From Mesorhizobium onobrychidis (lineage in GTDB: Bacteria > Pseudomonadota > Alphaproteobacteria > Rhizobiales > Rhizobiaceae): a DNA stretch of 64,000 nt. The stretch spans positions 3,019,501-3,083,500 of the forward strand of contig NZ_CP062229.1 of NCBI RefSeq assembly GCF_024707545.1, written 5' to 3'. Under the pieces are notes generated by a model, which saw only the letters and a list, made by a program, of their open reading frames with translations, did not search any database and had not been told where the DNA came from. This document shows positions 42,923-51,899 of this stretch, in pieces. Both the position numbers and the translations under genes were made by a program. The stretch's first letter is position 1, and the number at the start of each line of letters is the position of its first letter.

Positions 42923-43426
42923 ATGACAAGCAAAACCCGAATTCCCATCCAACTTCAAATCAACGGACATCGCCATGAACTTGAGGTCGAGCCGCGCGTC
43001 ACGCTGCTCGACGCCTTGCGCGATCATCTCGGCCTGACCGGCACCAAGAAGGGCTGCGACCAGGGCCAGTGCGGCGCCTGCACCGTGCATGTCGACGGCC
43101 AGCGCGTGCTGGCCTGCCTGACGCTCGCTGCCCAAGCCGAGGGCAGGGCGATCACATCAATCGAAGGGCTTGCCGAGGGCGACGGCATGCTGCACGCGGT
43201 GCAGGCCGCTTTCCTCGAACAGGACGCCTTCCAGTGCGGCTACTGCACGCCGGGACAGATCATGTCGGCTGTCGCCTGCATCCGCGAGGGCCATGCCGGC
43301 TCGGATGACGAGATCCGCGAATATATGGCCGGCAATCTCTGCCGCTGCGGCGCCTATCCGCACATTGTCGCCGCCGTGCGCCAGGCGGCACTGGAGGTTG
43401 CGTCATCCATGGAGACCGCGTCATGA
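42923..43426 (+). CDS. paoA: Aldehyde oxidoreductase 2Fe-2S subunit (PaoA-like)
   Basis: The 167-aa protein has two iron-sulfur domains (GTKKGCDQGQCGACTVHVDG ... C and FQCGYCTPGQIMSAVACI ... GNLCRCGAYPHI). It resembles PaoA/YagT but has no Tat signal, so the enzyme is probably cytoplasmic rather than periplasmic as in E. coli. It passes electrons from the Mo cofactor to FAD. The next gene starts by ATGA overlap. Confidence 0.9.
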   Translation: MTSKTRIPIQLQINGHRHELEVEPRVTLLDALRDHLGLTGTKKGCDQGQCGACTVHVDGQRVLACLTLAAQAEGRAITSIEGLAEGDGMLHAVQAAFLEQDAFQCGYCTPGQIMSAVACIREGHAGSDDEIREYMAGNLCRCGAYPHIVAAVRQAALEVASSMETAS

Positions 43427-44406
43427 GGGATTTTTCGTATCTGCGCGCCAATTCCATCGATGCGGCACGCCAGGCGGCGGCGCTGCCCGGCGCCATGCTG
43501 CTCGCCGGCGGCACGACGCTCATCGATCTCGCCAAATGCGGCGTCACCGAACCCGAAACCGTGGTCGACATCACCCATCTCAAGGGACTGGATGGGATCA
43601 CGGTCGATGACCGGGGCGCCACGATCGGAGCGTTGGCGAGGATGAGCAGCGTCGCCGACCATGCCGAGATAAAAAGCCGGTTCCCCGCCGTCTCGGATGC
43701 GCTGTGGCAGGCGGCCTCGGCGCAGCTCCGCAACATGGCGACCATCGGCGGCAATCTGATGCAGCGCACGCGCTGTCCCTATTTCCGCGATCCGGCGAAT
43801 TTTCCGGCCTGCAACAAGCGCACGCCCGGCAGCGGCTGCTCGGCGATCGGCGGCGTCACCCGCGGCCATGCCGTGCTCGGCACCAGCGAAGCCTGCATCG
43901 CCACCTATCCCGGCGATCTGGCGACGGCGCTGGTCGCCTTCGATGCAACAGTCCATCTCGGCGACCGCCAGGTCGCAGCCGACGACTTTTTTCTCCTGCC
44001 GGGTACTACGCCGGAGCGCGAACATGCGATCGCGCCAGGCGAGATGATCACCGCGATCAGCATTCCTGCTTCCGCCGCAGCACGACGTTCGACCTATCTG
44101 AAAGTCCGCGACCGGCAATCCTACGAATTCGCCGCCGCGAGTGCCGCCGTCGGCATCGAGTTCGAGGCTGACGGAAGGACTATCCGTGACCTGCGCGTGG
44201 CGCTCGGCGGTGTCGCCACCAAGCCGTGGCGCGCTCGCGCCGTGGAAGAGGCGCTGAAAGGCAAGCTGCTGGAGCCCGACACGGTCCGGCGCGCCAGCCT
44301 GCTCGCCATCGAGGGCGCCGTCGACCACGGCGCCAACCATTACAAGATCGAACTGGCGCCGCGCGTCGTCGCCCGCGCCATTCTCAAAATGGGAGAGACG
44401 GCATGA
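43423..44406 (+). CDS. paoB: Aldehyde oxidoreductase FAD subunit (PaoB-like)
   Basis: The 327-aa protein has the FAD motifs AMLLAGGTTLIDLAKCG and LRNMATIGGNLMQRTRCPYF. Right after these comes the Cys-rich insert (RCPYFRD, PACNKR, GSGCSA) that in PaoB-type subunits binds an extra 4Fe-4S cluster. That insert distinguishes this enzyme from the FAD subunit at 20850-21710. Both ends overlap neighbours by ATGA. Confidence 0.92.
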   Translation: MRDFSYLRANSIDAARQAAALPGAMLLAGGTTLIDLAKCGVTEPETVVDITHLKGLDGITVDDRGATIGALARMSSVADHAEIKSRFPAVSDALWQAASAQLRNMATIGGNLMQRTRCPYFRDPANFPACNKRTPGSGCSAIGGVTRGHAVLGTSEACIATYPGDLATALVAFDATVHLGDRQVAADDFFLLPGTTPEREHAIAPGEMITAISIPASAAARRSTYLKVRDRQSYEFAAASAAVGIEFEADGRTIRDLRVALGGVATKPWRARAVEEALKGKLLEPDTVRRASLLAIEGAVDHGANHYKIELAPRVVARAILKMGETA

Positions 44407-46724
44407 CCGTTCATGAGATCAGAACCAGACATGGTGATCCGAAAAGGGGCGACGCATCGGACGGCGCCATCTTCGCAGAGGCAGTGGGCGGGCGGCTGTC
44501 GCGCGTCGATGGTCCGGCCAAGATCACCGGTGCCGCAAAATACGCAGTCGAGCAGCAGCTCGAAGGGCTGAGCCACGCCGTCCTCGTCGAGAGCACGATT
44601 GCGGCCGGCAAGGTGCGTTCGATTGACACGGCTGCGGCCGAAGCAGCGCCGGGCGTGCTTCTGGTGCTGACGCCGGACAATGTGTTGCGCCTCAACACCG
44701 CAACGGACTGGCTGGGCACGCCGCCGCCTGACGCACCCTATTGCCCGCTGGCGCGCGACATCACCTTCAGCGGTCAGCATGTCGCGGCGGTGGTGGCCGA
44801 GAGTTTCGAGCAGGCCGTTGCGGCCGCAGCACTGGTTAAGGTCGCCTATGACGAGACGCCGGCAATCGTCGATCTCGACGATCCCAAGGCCGGCGACGGC
44901 ATTCCGATCGACACGATGACCAAGGAATGGGGCGATGCGCAAGCGGCTTTCGCCGCCGCCCCGGTGCGGATCTGCGCCGCCTACAACACGCCGCGCGAAT
45001 ACCAGACGCCGATGGAGCCGCACGGGCTGATCGCGCACTGGCAGGGCGACCGGCTGACGGTGTGGGAGCCCAGCCAATGGCTCGACGGCATGGCGCGGAC
45101 CTATGCCGAATGGTTCGGCGTGCCGTTCGAGAATGTGCGCCTGGTCTCGCCCTATATCGGCGGCGGCTTCGGCTCCAAGGCGTTCGCGTACGGCTACGGC
45201 GCGGTGGCGGCGATTGCCGCGAAAATGCTGGGACGGCCGGTGAAGCTCGCGGTCACAAGACCGCAGACCTTCACCGCCTATGGCGGACGGGCGGCGACGC
45301 GCCAGACGGTGGCGCTCGGTGCCGACGCCGAGGGACGGATCCAGTCGATCGTGCATCGCGGCGTCAACGAGACTTCCGTCGACGGCATGTGGGTCGAGCC
45401 GCTCGGTTCAGTCACCTCGATCATGTATGCGACGCCGAATTTCTCGTCGCGCCAGAATGTCGTGCGGGTGAATACCGTTGTGCCGGGGGCGTTACGCGCG
45501 CCGGGCGAGAACCCGAGCGCCTTCGGCATCGAAAGCGCCATCGACGAACTGGCTTACGAGGTCGGCATCGATCCACTGGAAATCCGGCTCAGGAACTACG
45601 CCGAACAGGATCCGGAGGCGAAAAAGCCGTGGTCGACACGGCAGTTGCGCGAGGCTTTCGCTACCGGAGCTGAGGCCTTCGGCTGGTCGAAACGCAGCCT
45701 TCAGCCGCGCTCGATGCGCGACGGCAACCAGCTGATCGGCTGGGGTGTTGCCGCCGGCACCTATCCGGTGCGGCGCGCCTATGGCGAGGCGATGGTGCGC
45801 ATCCTCGCCGACGGCTCGGTCGAGGTCGAAAGCTCGAGCATCGACATGGGGCAGGGCACCTATACGATCCTGGCGCAGACCGCTGCCGAAGTGGTGGGCG
45901 TGCCGGCTGAGAACGTCGTGGTGAAGCTGGGAGACTCCCGCTATGCCCGCGCCGGCGTCACCGGCGGGTCGCGGCTGGCCGGCGTGATGACGGGCGCCGT
46001 GCACAAGGCGGCGACTGCCGCGCTCGATGAGCTGGTCGGGCTGGCGATCAGCGATCCAAATTCACCGTTCCATGCGCTGCAGGCCAACACCCTGGTCGTT
46101 GCCAATGGCCGCATCGCTTCACCGCGTGGCGACGGCCCTGAAGTCTCGATCGCCGAGCTGCTCGGCAGCGTCGGACGCAGCCAGATCGAGGCGATGGGCG
46201 ACACCATGCCGGCCAATTCGACGGCTGACGATCGCTACAAGAACTACACGACCATCGCGACGGCGCTGTCGCACACCGAGGGCGACCATTCCCGCCACAG
46301 CTGGTGCGCGCATTTCATCGAGGTGCGCGTCGACGAGGATTTTGGCACGGTTCGCGTGTCGCGCGTGGTGTCGGCGCTGGATTCGGGCCGGCTCTACAAC
46401 CCCAAGCTCGCCGAAAGCCAGTGGAAGGGCGGCATCATCATGGGCATCGGCCAGGCGCTGCTGGAGGAAGGCATCGTCGACCGCCGCCACGGCCGCATCG
46501 TCAACAACAATCTGGCCGACTATCTCATCGCGACCAATGCCGACATTCCCGACATCGAGGTGATATCGGTCGGCATCCCCGACCCGCATTCCTCGGCGCT
46601 CGGCGGCAAGGGTGTGGGCGAACTCGGCATCGTCGGCGTGGCGCCGGCGATTGCGAACGCGGTGTTCCACGCCACCGGCAAAAGGGTGCAGGATCTGCCG
46701 ATCACGCTGGAGAAGCTGATCTAG
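44403..46724 (+). CDS. paoC: Aldehyde oxidoreductase Mo-binding subunit (PaoC-like)
   Basis: The 773-aa protein has the Mo-cofactor motifs YIGGGFGSKAFAYGYGAVAA and, near the end, LGGKGVGELGIVGVAPAIAN with the catalytic Glu. PaoABC oxidises a wide range of aldehydes to acids and is thought to detoxify them. The ATG at 44403 overlaps the paoB stop (ATGA); the frame upstream lies in paoB and is rejected. The operon lacks a visible PaoD/XdhC-type chaperone. Confidence 0.92.
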   Translation: MTVHEIRTRHGDPKRGDASDGAIFAEAVGGRLSRVDGPAKITGAAKYAVEQQLEGLSHAVLVESTIAAGKVRSIDTAAAEAAPGVLLVLTPDNVLRLNTATDWLGTPPPDAPYCPLARDITFSGQHVAAVVAESFEQAVAAAALVKVAYDETPAIVDLDDPKAGDGIPIDTMTKEWGDAQAAFAAAPVRICAAYNTPREYQTPMEPHGLIAHWQGDRLTVWEPSQWLDGMARTYAEWFGVPFENVRLVSPYIGGGFGSKAFAYGYGAVAAIAAKMLGRPVKLAVTRPQTFTAYGGRAATRQTVALGADAEGRIQSIVHRGVNETSVDGMWVEPLGSVTSIMYATPNFSSRQNVVRVNTVVPGALRAPGENPSAFGIESAIDELAYEVGIDPLEIRLRNYAEQDPEAKKPWSTRQLREAFATGAEAFGWSKRSLQPRSMRDGNQLIGWGVAAGTYPVRRAYGEAMVRILADGSVEVESSSIDMGQGTYTILAQTAAEVVGVPAENVVVKLGDSRYARAGVTGGSRLAGVMTGAVHKAATAALDELVGLAISDPNSPFHALQANTLVVANGRIASPRGDGPEVSIAELLGSVGRSQIEAMGDTMPANSTADDRYKNYTTIATALSHTEGDHSRHSWCAHFIEVRVDEDFGTVRVSRVVSALDSGRLYNPKLAESQWKGGIIMGIGQALLEEGIVDRRHGRIVNNNLADYLIATNADIPDIEVISVGIPDPHSSALGGKGVGELGIVGVAPAIANAVFHATGKRVQDLPITLEKLI

Positions 46725-46740
46725 GGGCGAGACGGCGAAA

Positions 46741-46950
46741 CTGCGGATCTCCCTCCTCCTTGTGGGGGAGACCACGCGCTCGGCCGCAACGCTCTCCCTT
46801 CTCCCCCTGTGGGAGAAGGTGGCCTCGCGAAGCGAGGTCGGATGAGGGGTGTTCCAGCTTGGCACCGACGGCGATCCTTCCAACACCCCTCAACCGTCTC
46901 GGCGCTGCGCGCCGATCCACCTTCTCCCACAAGGGGAGAAGGGACAGGCG
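46741..46950. repeat. Inverted GC-rich intergenic element
   Basis: Between the convergent paoC and slipin genes, the arm at about 46797-46852 (CCCTTCTCCCCCTGTGGGAG onward to GATGAGGGGTGTT) and the arm at about 46881-46947 (AACACCCCTCAACCG onward to CACAAGGGGAGAAGGG) are inverted copies of each other with a few mismatches. The structure is a large hairpin that could end transcription from both sides. Confidence 0.7.
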
Positions 46951-46953
46951 CCC

Positions 46954-47715
46954 TCACTTCTCCCCATCCTGCTTGATGAAATGACCGAGCAGATCCATCG
47001 GCACCGGAAACACCACAGTCGACGAGCGCTCACCGGCGATGTCATGAAGAGCCTCGAAATAGCGCAGCTGCATGGCCTGCGGTGTCCCGGCCAGCATCTT
47101 GCCGGCCTCGACGAGTTTTGCCGCCGCCTGCTGTTCGCCGTCGGCATTGATCACTTTGGCACGCCGTAGCCGTTCGGCCTCGGCCTGCTTGGCGATGGCG
47201 CGGACCATGTTTTCGTTGAGGTCGACATGCTTGATCTCGACGTCGGAGACCTTGATGCCCCAGGCATCGGTCCGCTGATCGAGGATCTCCTGGATATCGC
47301 TGTTGAGCTTGTCACGTTCGGCCAGCATTTCATCGAGTTCATGCTTGCCGAGAACCGAGCGCAAGGTGGTCTGTGCCAGCTGGTTGGTGGCGGTCATGAA
47401 GTCCTCGACCTGGATCACCGCCCGCTCGGCGTCGACGATACGAAAATACAGCACCGCGTTCACCTTCACCGAGACGTTGTCGCGCGAGATCACGTCCTGC
47501 GGCGGCACGTCCTGGACCACCACTCGCAGGTCGACCTTCACCATCTGCTGCACGAAGGGGATGAGGATGATCAGGCCGGGCCCCTTGACCCCGGTGAAGC
47601 GGCCGAGCGTGAAGACCACACCGCGCTGATATTCCCTCAGGATGCGAATGGCCGCGGACAGGAACATGACCACGACGAGCGCTGCTACCAGATAGGCCAC
47701 ATAACCGAAGATCAT
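46954..47715 (-). CDS. Slipin/SPFH (Band 7) membrane protein
   Basis: The 253-aa protein has one N-terminal membrane helix ([20 protein letters not shown]) and a Band 7 domain ([60 protein letters not shown]), with C-terminal coiled coil ([20 protein letters not shown]). Slipins assemble into membrane scaffolds and commonly pair with NfeD proteases, as here. ATG 47715 overlaps the NfeD stop. Confidence 0.92.
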   Translation of the reverse strand: MIFGYVAYLVAALVVVMFLSAAIRILREYQRGVVFTLGRFTGVKGPGLIILIPFVQQMVKVDLRVVVQDVPPQDVISRDNVSVKVNAVLYFRIVDAERAVIQVEDFMTATNQLAQTTLRSVLGKHELDEMLAERDKLNSDIQEILDQRTDAWGIKVSDVEIKHVDLNENMVRAIAKQAEAERLRRAKVINADGEQQAAAKLVEAGKMLAGTPQAMQLRYFEALHDIAGERSSTVVFPVPMDLLGHFIKQDGEK

Positions 47716-49109
47716 TGCCCTGCTCCGTCGCTTCCCGCATTGCGGCGCCGTATCGTCAGCACGAGACCCCTGACATCGGCCACCTCGACGCTGTCGCCCA
47801 CTGCAAGGGGTTCGTCGGCCGTCGCCCGCCAGCGCTCGCCCCGGGCCAGCACGTGGCCCTCGTTGCCCTCCCAGTCGAGGACCTTGGCCGGCAGCCCTTG
47901 CATGGCCTGTGCGCCAACACGCGGAAGGTTCTTGCGGGCCGCCCACAGATAGCTGCCGGTCAACAGCGCCAGGCCGAGCGTCAGGACGGCGGCGGTGCCG
48001 ATGACGGCCCACGACATCTCGAAGCCGGGACCTTCGATCCTGAGCAGCATGGCAGAGCCCAGCAGAAACGCAGCCACGCCTCCCAGCCCAAGCACCACTG
48101 TGGGATTAAAGACCTCGACGACGAGGAAGATGATGCCAAGCAGCATCAAGGCAAGGCCGGCATAGCTGATCGGCAGGAGATTGAGCGCATAGAGCCCGAG
48201 CAGCAGGCAGATCGTGCCGACCACGCCGGGCGCGACCGCGCCTGGGCTGGTGAACTCGAAGACGAGGCCATAGACGCCGATCAGCATCAGGATCACGGCG
48301 ATGTTCGGGTCGGTGATGACGGCGAGAAGCCGGATGAGCCAGCCAGGCTCCAGCGTTTCAACCGGCAGCCCTTTGGTCGCCAGCACCTCTTTCCTGCCGG
48401 CGATCTCGACCGTCCGGCCGTCGGCCAGCTGAAGCAGTTCGGTCGTGTCGCGGGCGACGAAGTCGACGACACGTTCCTGCAGTGCCGCGCTGGCCGACAG
48501 GCTGGCCGCCTCGCGCACGGCCTTTTCACCCCAATCGGCATTGCGCCCGCGCAGTTCAGCCAGGCTGCGGATCAGGGCAACCGCGTCGTTCGTCGCCTTG
48601 GCGATCATCGCATCGCCCGACGGTGGGTTCTTTGGGTCCTTGCCGGCTTCCGGGCCATTGTTCTTGTCGTCGCCGCCGGGAAAGGATGGCAGCGGCCCGC
48701 CCATCTCGATCGGCGTTGCCGCGCCCAGATTGGTGCCGGGCGCCATCGCCGCCACATGGGTTGCGTAGAGGATGTAGGTTCCGGCGCTCGCCGCATGCCC
48801 GCCGGCGGGCGCGACATAGCCGATGACGGGAACCGGCGAGGCGAGGATGTCGGCGATGATCTCGCGCATGCTGGTGACCAACCCGCCGGGCGTGTTCATC
48901 TGCAGAATGAAAACCTCGGCGTTCCGTTCTACGGCCACCGCAAGCGCTTCCTCGAACTGCATGGCGCTCGCCGGACCGATGGCGCCGTCTATCTCGATGC
49001 GCAGCGCAGTCCTCTCCTGGCCGTTCGCCTCTCCGGTTGCGGAAGAAGAACAAACAGCCACAGCGGCTAAAAAAGCCGCGGCAATCAGGGCTACACGCGC
49101 GAGTTTCAC
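47712..49109 (-). CDS. NfeD-type membrane serine protease
   Basis: The 465-aa protein has a signal peptide, a ClpP-like serine protease domain ([38 protein letters not shown] with the likely nucleophile Ser in AASAG), then four or five membrane helices and a C-terminal OB-fold NfeD domain ([19 protein letters not shown]). Family members cut the C-terminus of their partner slipin and are linked to membrane quality control. GTG 49109 with AGGGAG 8 bases upstream is preferred to TTG 49115. It forms an operon with the slipin gene. Confidence 0.92.
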   Translation of the reverse strand: MKLARVALIAAAFLAAVAVCSSSATGEANGQERTALRIEIDGAIGPASAMQFEEALAVAVERNAEVFILQMNTPGGLVTSMREIIADILASPVPVIGYVAPAGGHAASAGTYILYATHVAAMAPGTNLGAATPIEMGGPLPSFPGGDDKNNGPEAGKDPKNPPSGDAMIAKATNDAVALIRSLAELRGRNADWGEKAVREAASLSASAALQERVVDFVARDTTELLQLADGRTVEIAGRKEVLATKGLPVETLEPGWLIRLLAVITDPNIAVILMLIGVYGLVFEFTSPGAVAPGVVGTICLLLGLYALNLLPISYAGLALMLLGIIFLVVEVFNPTVVLGLGGVAAFLLGSAMLLRIEGPGFEMSWAVIGTAAVLTLGLALLTGSYLWAARKNLPRVGAQAMQGLPAKVLDWEGNEGHVLARGERWRATADEPLAVGDSVEVADVRGLVLTIRRRNAGSDGAGQ

Positions 49110-49629
49110 GCTCAAAGCTCCCTATCAGGGATATGGGCCTGATTTTGCCGAAATCCATGCTGCGTCGCGCAGCGGCGCAATGGCGATTGGCGATCTCCTC
49201 CGCTTGGCCCCTTGCGGGAAGATGTCCGGCAGGACAGAGGGGTGGGACGGATCACGGCTTTATTCCAGCTCGGGTTCCTCGCCCCCACGAAGGTGGGGAG
49301 AGGTGGCTCGGCGAAGCCGAGACGGAGAGGGGGGAACCGCGCCCTACGAAAGCCCCCTCTCCGGCCGCGGAGCCTGTCCTCGGGCTTGCCGAAGGCAAGA
49401 CCCGTGGGCGGCCACCTCTCCCCCGCTTCGCGGTGGGCGAGGAACCCAGGTCTTGAGAGGCCGGCAACGCCCCCTCCGCCCTGCCGGGCATCTCCCCCGC
49501 AAAAGTCCTCAAGGGGAGATCGGCAGCTTCAACCTTGTGCCTAACCCCATTGGCATGAAACGGGTGGTTTGCGTGCGCTGCTTCACCCATCTGATTGCAG
49601 AAGCCGATGAAGCCAGAGGAGGCAGAGCC
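49110..49629. repeat. Nested inverted intergenic elements
   Basis: This 520-bp gap holds two nested inverted structures and no gene. The outer one reads CTTGCGGGAAGATGTCCGGC AGGACAGAGGGG near 49211-49242, with the inverse CCCTCCGCCCTGCCGGGCAT CTCCCCCGCA near 49472-49501. The inner one reads GGGTTCCTCGCCCCCACGAA GGTGGGGAGAGGTGGC near 49271-49306 with its inverse near 49410-49448. An open frame passing through on the plus strand is a shadow. Confidence 0.7.
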
Positions 49630-50370
49630 ATGACCATACACACGGTTCCAGAAGCAGCGGTCCGATCGGCGGAAGCGCGGGTCTCCAAATATGACTGGCA
49701 GGCGCTGGCCGAGGAGATGAGCGGCTATGGCTGCGCCGTGATGGAAAAGCTGCTGACACCGGAAGAATGCCGGGAGATCGCCGGGCTCTATCCCGACGAA
49801 AGTCATTTCCGCAGCCACGTCCACATGGCGCGGCATGGCTTCGGCAAGGGCGAGTACCGCTATTTCCGCTATCCCTTGCCCGAACTGATCGGCGGCTTGC
49901 GCACCGCGCTCTATCCGCGCCTGGCCGCGGTCGCCAACGACTGGAACGAACGCATGGGCGTCGCCCAGCGCTACCCGGACGAACACGCCGCGTTCCTTAA
50001 GCAATGCCACGAGCAGGGCCAGACGCGGCCGACGCCGCTCCTGCTGCAATACATTGCCGGCGACTTCAACTGCCTGCATCAGGATCTCTACGGCGATCTT
50101 GCCTTCCCGCTGCAGGTGGCGATCCTGCTGTCCGAACCGGATAAGGATTTCATCGGTGGCGAGTTCGTGCTGACCGAACAGCGTCCGCGCATGCAGAGCC
50201 GGGCCGAGGTGGTGCCGCTGCGCCAGGGCGACGCGGTCGCCTTCGCGGTCCACAATCGTCCGGTCCAGGGCAGCAAAGGCAGCTACCGCGTCAATCTCAG
50301 GCACGGCGTCAGCCGGCTTCGCTCCGGCATGCGCCACACCGTCGGCATCATCTTCCACGACGCGAAGTAA
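49630..50370 (+). CDS. 2-oxoglutarate/Fe(II)-dependent oxygenase family protein
   Basis: The 246-aa protein has the double-stranded beta-helix iron site: HQD in CLHQDLYGDLAFPLQVAILL (HxD), and a distal His and Arg in NLRHGVSRLRSGMRHTVGII. Related proteins hydroxylate proteins or repair alkylated substrates; the substrate is not known here. The ATG at 49630 follows AGAGGAGGCAGAGCC; earlier in-frame starts fall in the repeat region. It is a single-gene unit. Confidence 0.85.
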   Translation: MTIHTVPEAAVRSAEARVSKYDWQALAEEMSGYGCAVMEKLLTPEECREIAGLYPDESHFRSHVHMARHGFGKGEYRYFRYPLPELIGGLRTALYPRLAAVANDWNERMGVAQRYPDEHAAFLKQCHEQGQTRPTPLLLQYIAGDFNCLHQDLYGDLAFPLQVAILLSEPDKDFIGGEFVLTEQRPRMQSRAEVVPLRQGDAVAFAVHNRPVQGSKGSYRVNLRHGVSRLRSGMRHTVGIIFHDAK

Positions 50371-50717
50371 GGCTGTCGTAGACTCGAGTGGGGCTGCAGC
50401 TCAGGCCTAAAACATTGCCCGTTCATCGGCGATTTGATGGCGTGCCTTGCCCTTGGCAAGGTCGCCGAGCTGCAATTGGCCGATCGCGCACGAGCCGCGG
50501 GCTTGCCGAACAATTCTTCAGGCAACCGCGGCAATCGCAGAAAATCCGAATAAAAAGTTTCACCGACAAAGATCTTTGTCATCCAATCGTTAACCAAGGT
50601 TCATACGATGAGCGATGTTGTTTCTCTGCCGGCGTTCGTTCGCCGGGCGGATGACTGTTGATGTCTGCCAAGACTGAAAAGTAGCTATTCGTTTGTGCAG
50701 TATAGTCGGGGGTCGCC
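50371..50717. other. Intergenic region containing a gene-end remnant
   Basis: Apart from the pseudouridine-synthase tail at 50407-50490, no gene is seen. The right part before 50718 is AT-richer and should hold the promoter of the PstS-like gene. Confidence 0.5.
50407..50490 (-). pseudogene. C-terminal remnant of an RluB/RsuA pseudouridine synthase
   Basis: The minus strand reads CAIGQLQLGDLAKGKARHQI ADERAMF followed by TAG at 50409-50407. It aligns without gaps to the end of the intact enzyme at 54060-54830 (VAIGPLQLGELAKGKARHLT AEELALFQA). Nothing of the catalytic domain remains. It is probably left from a partial duplication or from a replaced ancestral gene. Confidence 0.7.
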
Positions 50718-51812
50718 ATGATGTTTCCAGCAGGCTTTGCGTCACTAGGGCGCAAATGGGCGAAAATAGCGGAATCAAGTGGCGCCATCACGCTGGCTGT
50801 TGCCTTGATGATCGGGGCCGCTGCACAGGCCGAGCCTATTCGCGGCGCCGGATCGACACTGGCTGCCCCGATCATCGGCAAATGGGCAACGGCCTACGAG
50901 AACGCCCGCGCCGATGGCGGCGACTATATCTCGCCCGATTGGCAGGTCGACTATGAAATCGTCGGCTCGCTCGCCGGCGTCCTGCGTCTCGATCAGCCGG
51001 ACATGGACTTTGCCGCGACGGATGCGCCGATCGACGCCGCCGAACTTAGGAAAGCCGGCCGCCAGCAGTTTCCGATCGTGATGGGCGCCATCGCCGTCGT
51101 CATCAATCTCGACGGCATTGGCCCGGGAAGCCTTCGCCTGACGGGGCGGCTTCTGGCCGACATCTATCTGGGCAAGATCCAGTCGTGGTCCGATCCGGCG
51201 ATCAAGGCGGCGAATCCGGACCTGACGCTCCCCGATCTCAGGATCAGCGTTCTTCACCGCAAGGATGGTTCCGGCTCGACCTTTGTCTTCACGGAATATC
51301 TGTCGGCGGTCAGCGAGGAGTGGAAGACCAAATACGGCGCCAATACACTGATTTCGTGGCCGCTCGGCGCCGACGCGGAAGGCACACAGAACCTCATTCG
51401 AGCGGTGCATGACACGAAAGGCGCGATCGCCTATGCCGAATCCGGTCAGGCCCAGCGCGCCAGTCTTTCCTACGCGCTGATCGAGAACAAATCCGGCAAA
51501 TTCGTCAAGCCGGAGCCGGAGGGCGTGCAGGCTGCCGCGACATCGATCGACTGGGCGCAAACGACCGATTTCTTCGCTTCGCTGACCGATCGAGACGGCG
51601 ACGCCGCCTATCCGATCAGCACGGCGGTGTTCGCGGTCGTTCAGGTCTCGGGCCGTTCGGAACATCGCTATCGCCGCGTGCACGACCTTTTCCGGCTCGC
51701 CTTCGCACAAGGTGCGGGCGACGCCGCCGCACTCGGCTATGTGCCGCTGCCGAAGACGCTCGTCGATCAGGTCGAACAATACTGGGCAAGGCAAGAGCCC
51801 GTCGGAAACTGA
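50718..51812 (+). CDS. PstS-like phosphate-binding protein
   Basis: The 364-aa protein has a signal peptide (ITLAVALMIGAAAQA) and starts with the PstS motif RGAGSTLAAPIIGKWATAYE. It continues with DFAATDAPID and VLHRKDGSGSTFVFTEYLS, which surround the phosphate in PstS. The usual pstCAB-phoU genes do not follow; instead a Na/Pi cotransporter gene starts 87 bp later. The protein may bind phosphate for another system, act in signalling, or work with a Pst channel encoded elsewhere. Confidence 0.88.
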   Translation: MMFPAGFASLGRKWAKIAESSGAITLAVALMIGAAAQAEPIRGAGSTLAAPIIGKWATAYENARADGGDYISPDWQVDYEIVGSLAGVLRLDQPDMDFAATDAPIDAAELRKAGRQQFPIVMGAIAVVINLDGIGPGSLRLTGRLLADIYLGKIQSWSDPAIKAANPDLTLPDLRISVLHRKDGSGSTFVFTEYLSAVSEEWKTKYGANTLISWPLGADAEGTQNLIRAVHDTKGAIAYAESGQAQRASLSYALIENKSGKFVKPEPEGVQAAATSIDWAQTTDFFASLTDRDGDAAYPISTAVFAVVQVSGRSEHRYRRVHDLFRLAFAQGAGDAAALGYVPLPKTLVDQVEQYWARQEPVGN

Positions 51813-51899
51813 GCGGAAGAGCCAGGCTACTGCTTCGCGCAGCACCTGAACTGAACGTCATATCGCGCCGTGGTGACGGCTTGTTGGGGACTGCGTGAC

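Noticed and set aside
49252..50358. Minus-strand open frame of 368 codons
   Set aside because: It is antisense to the 2OG-Fe(II) oxygenase and runs through the inverted repeats.
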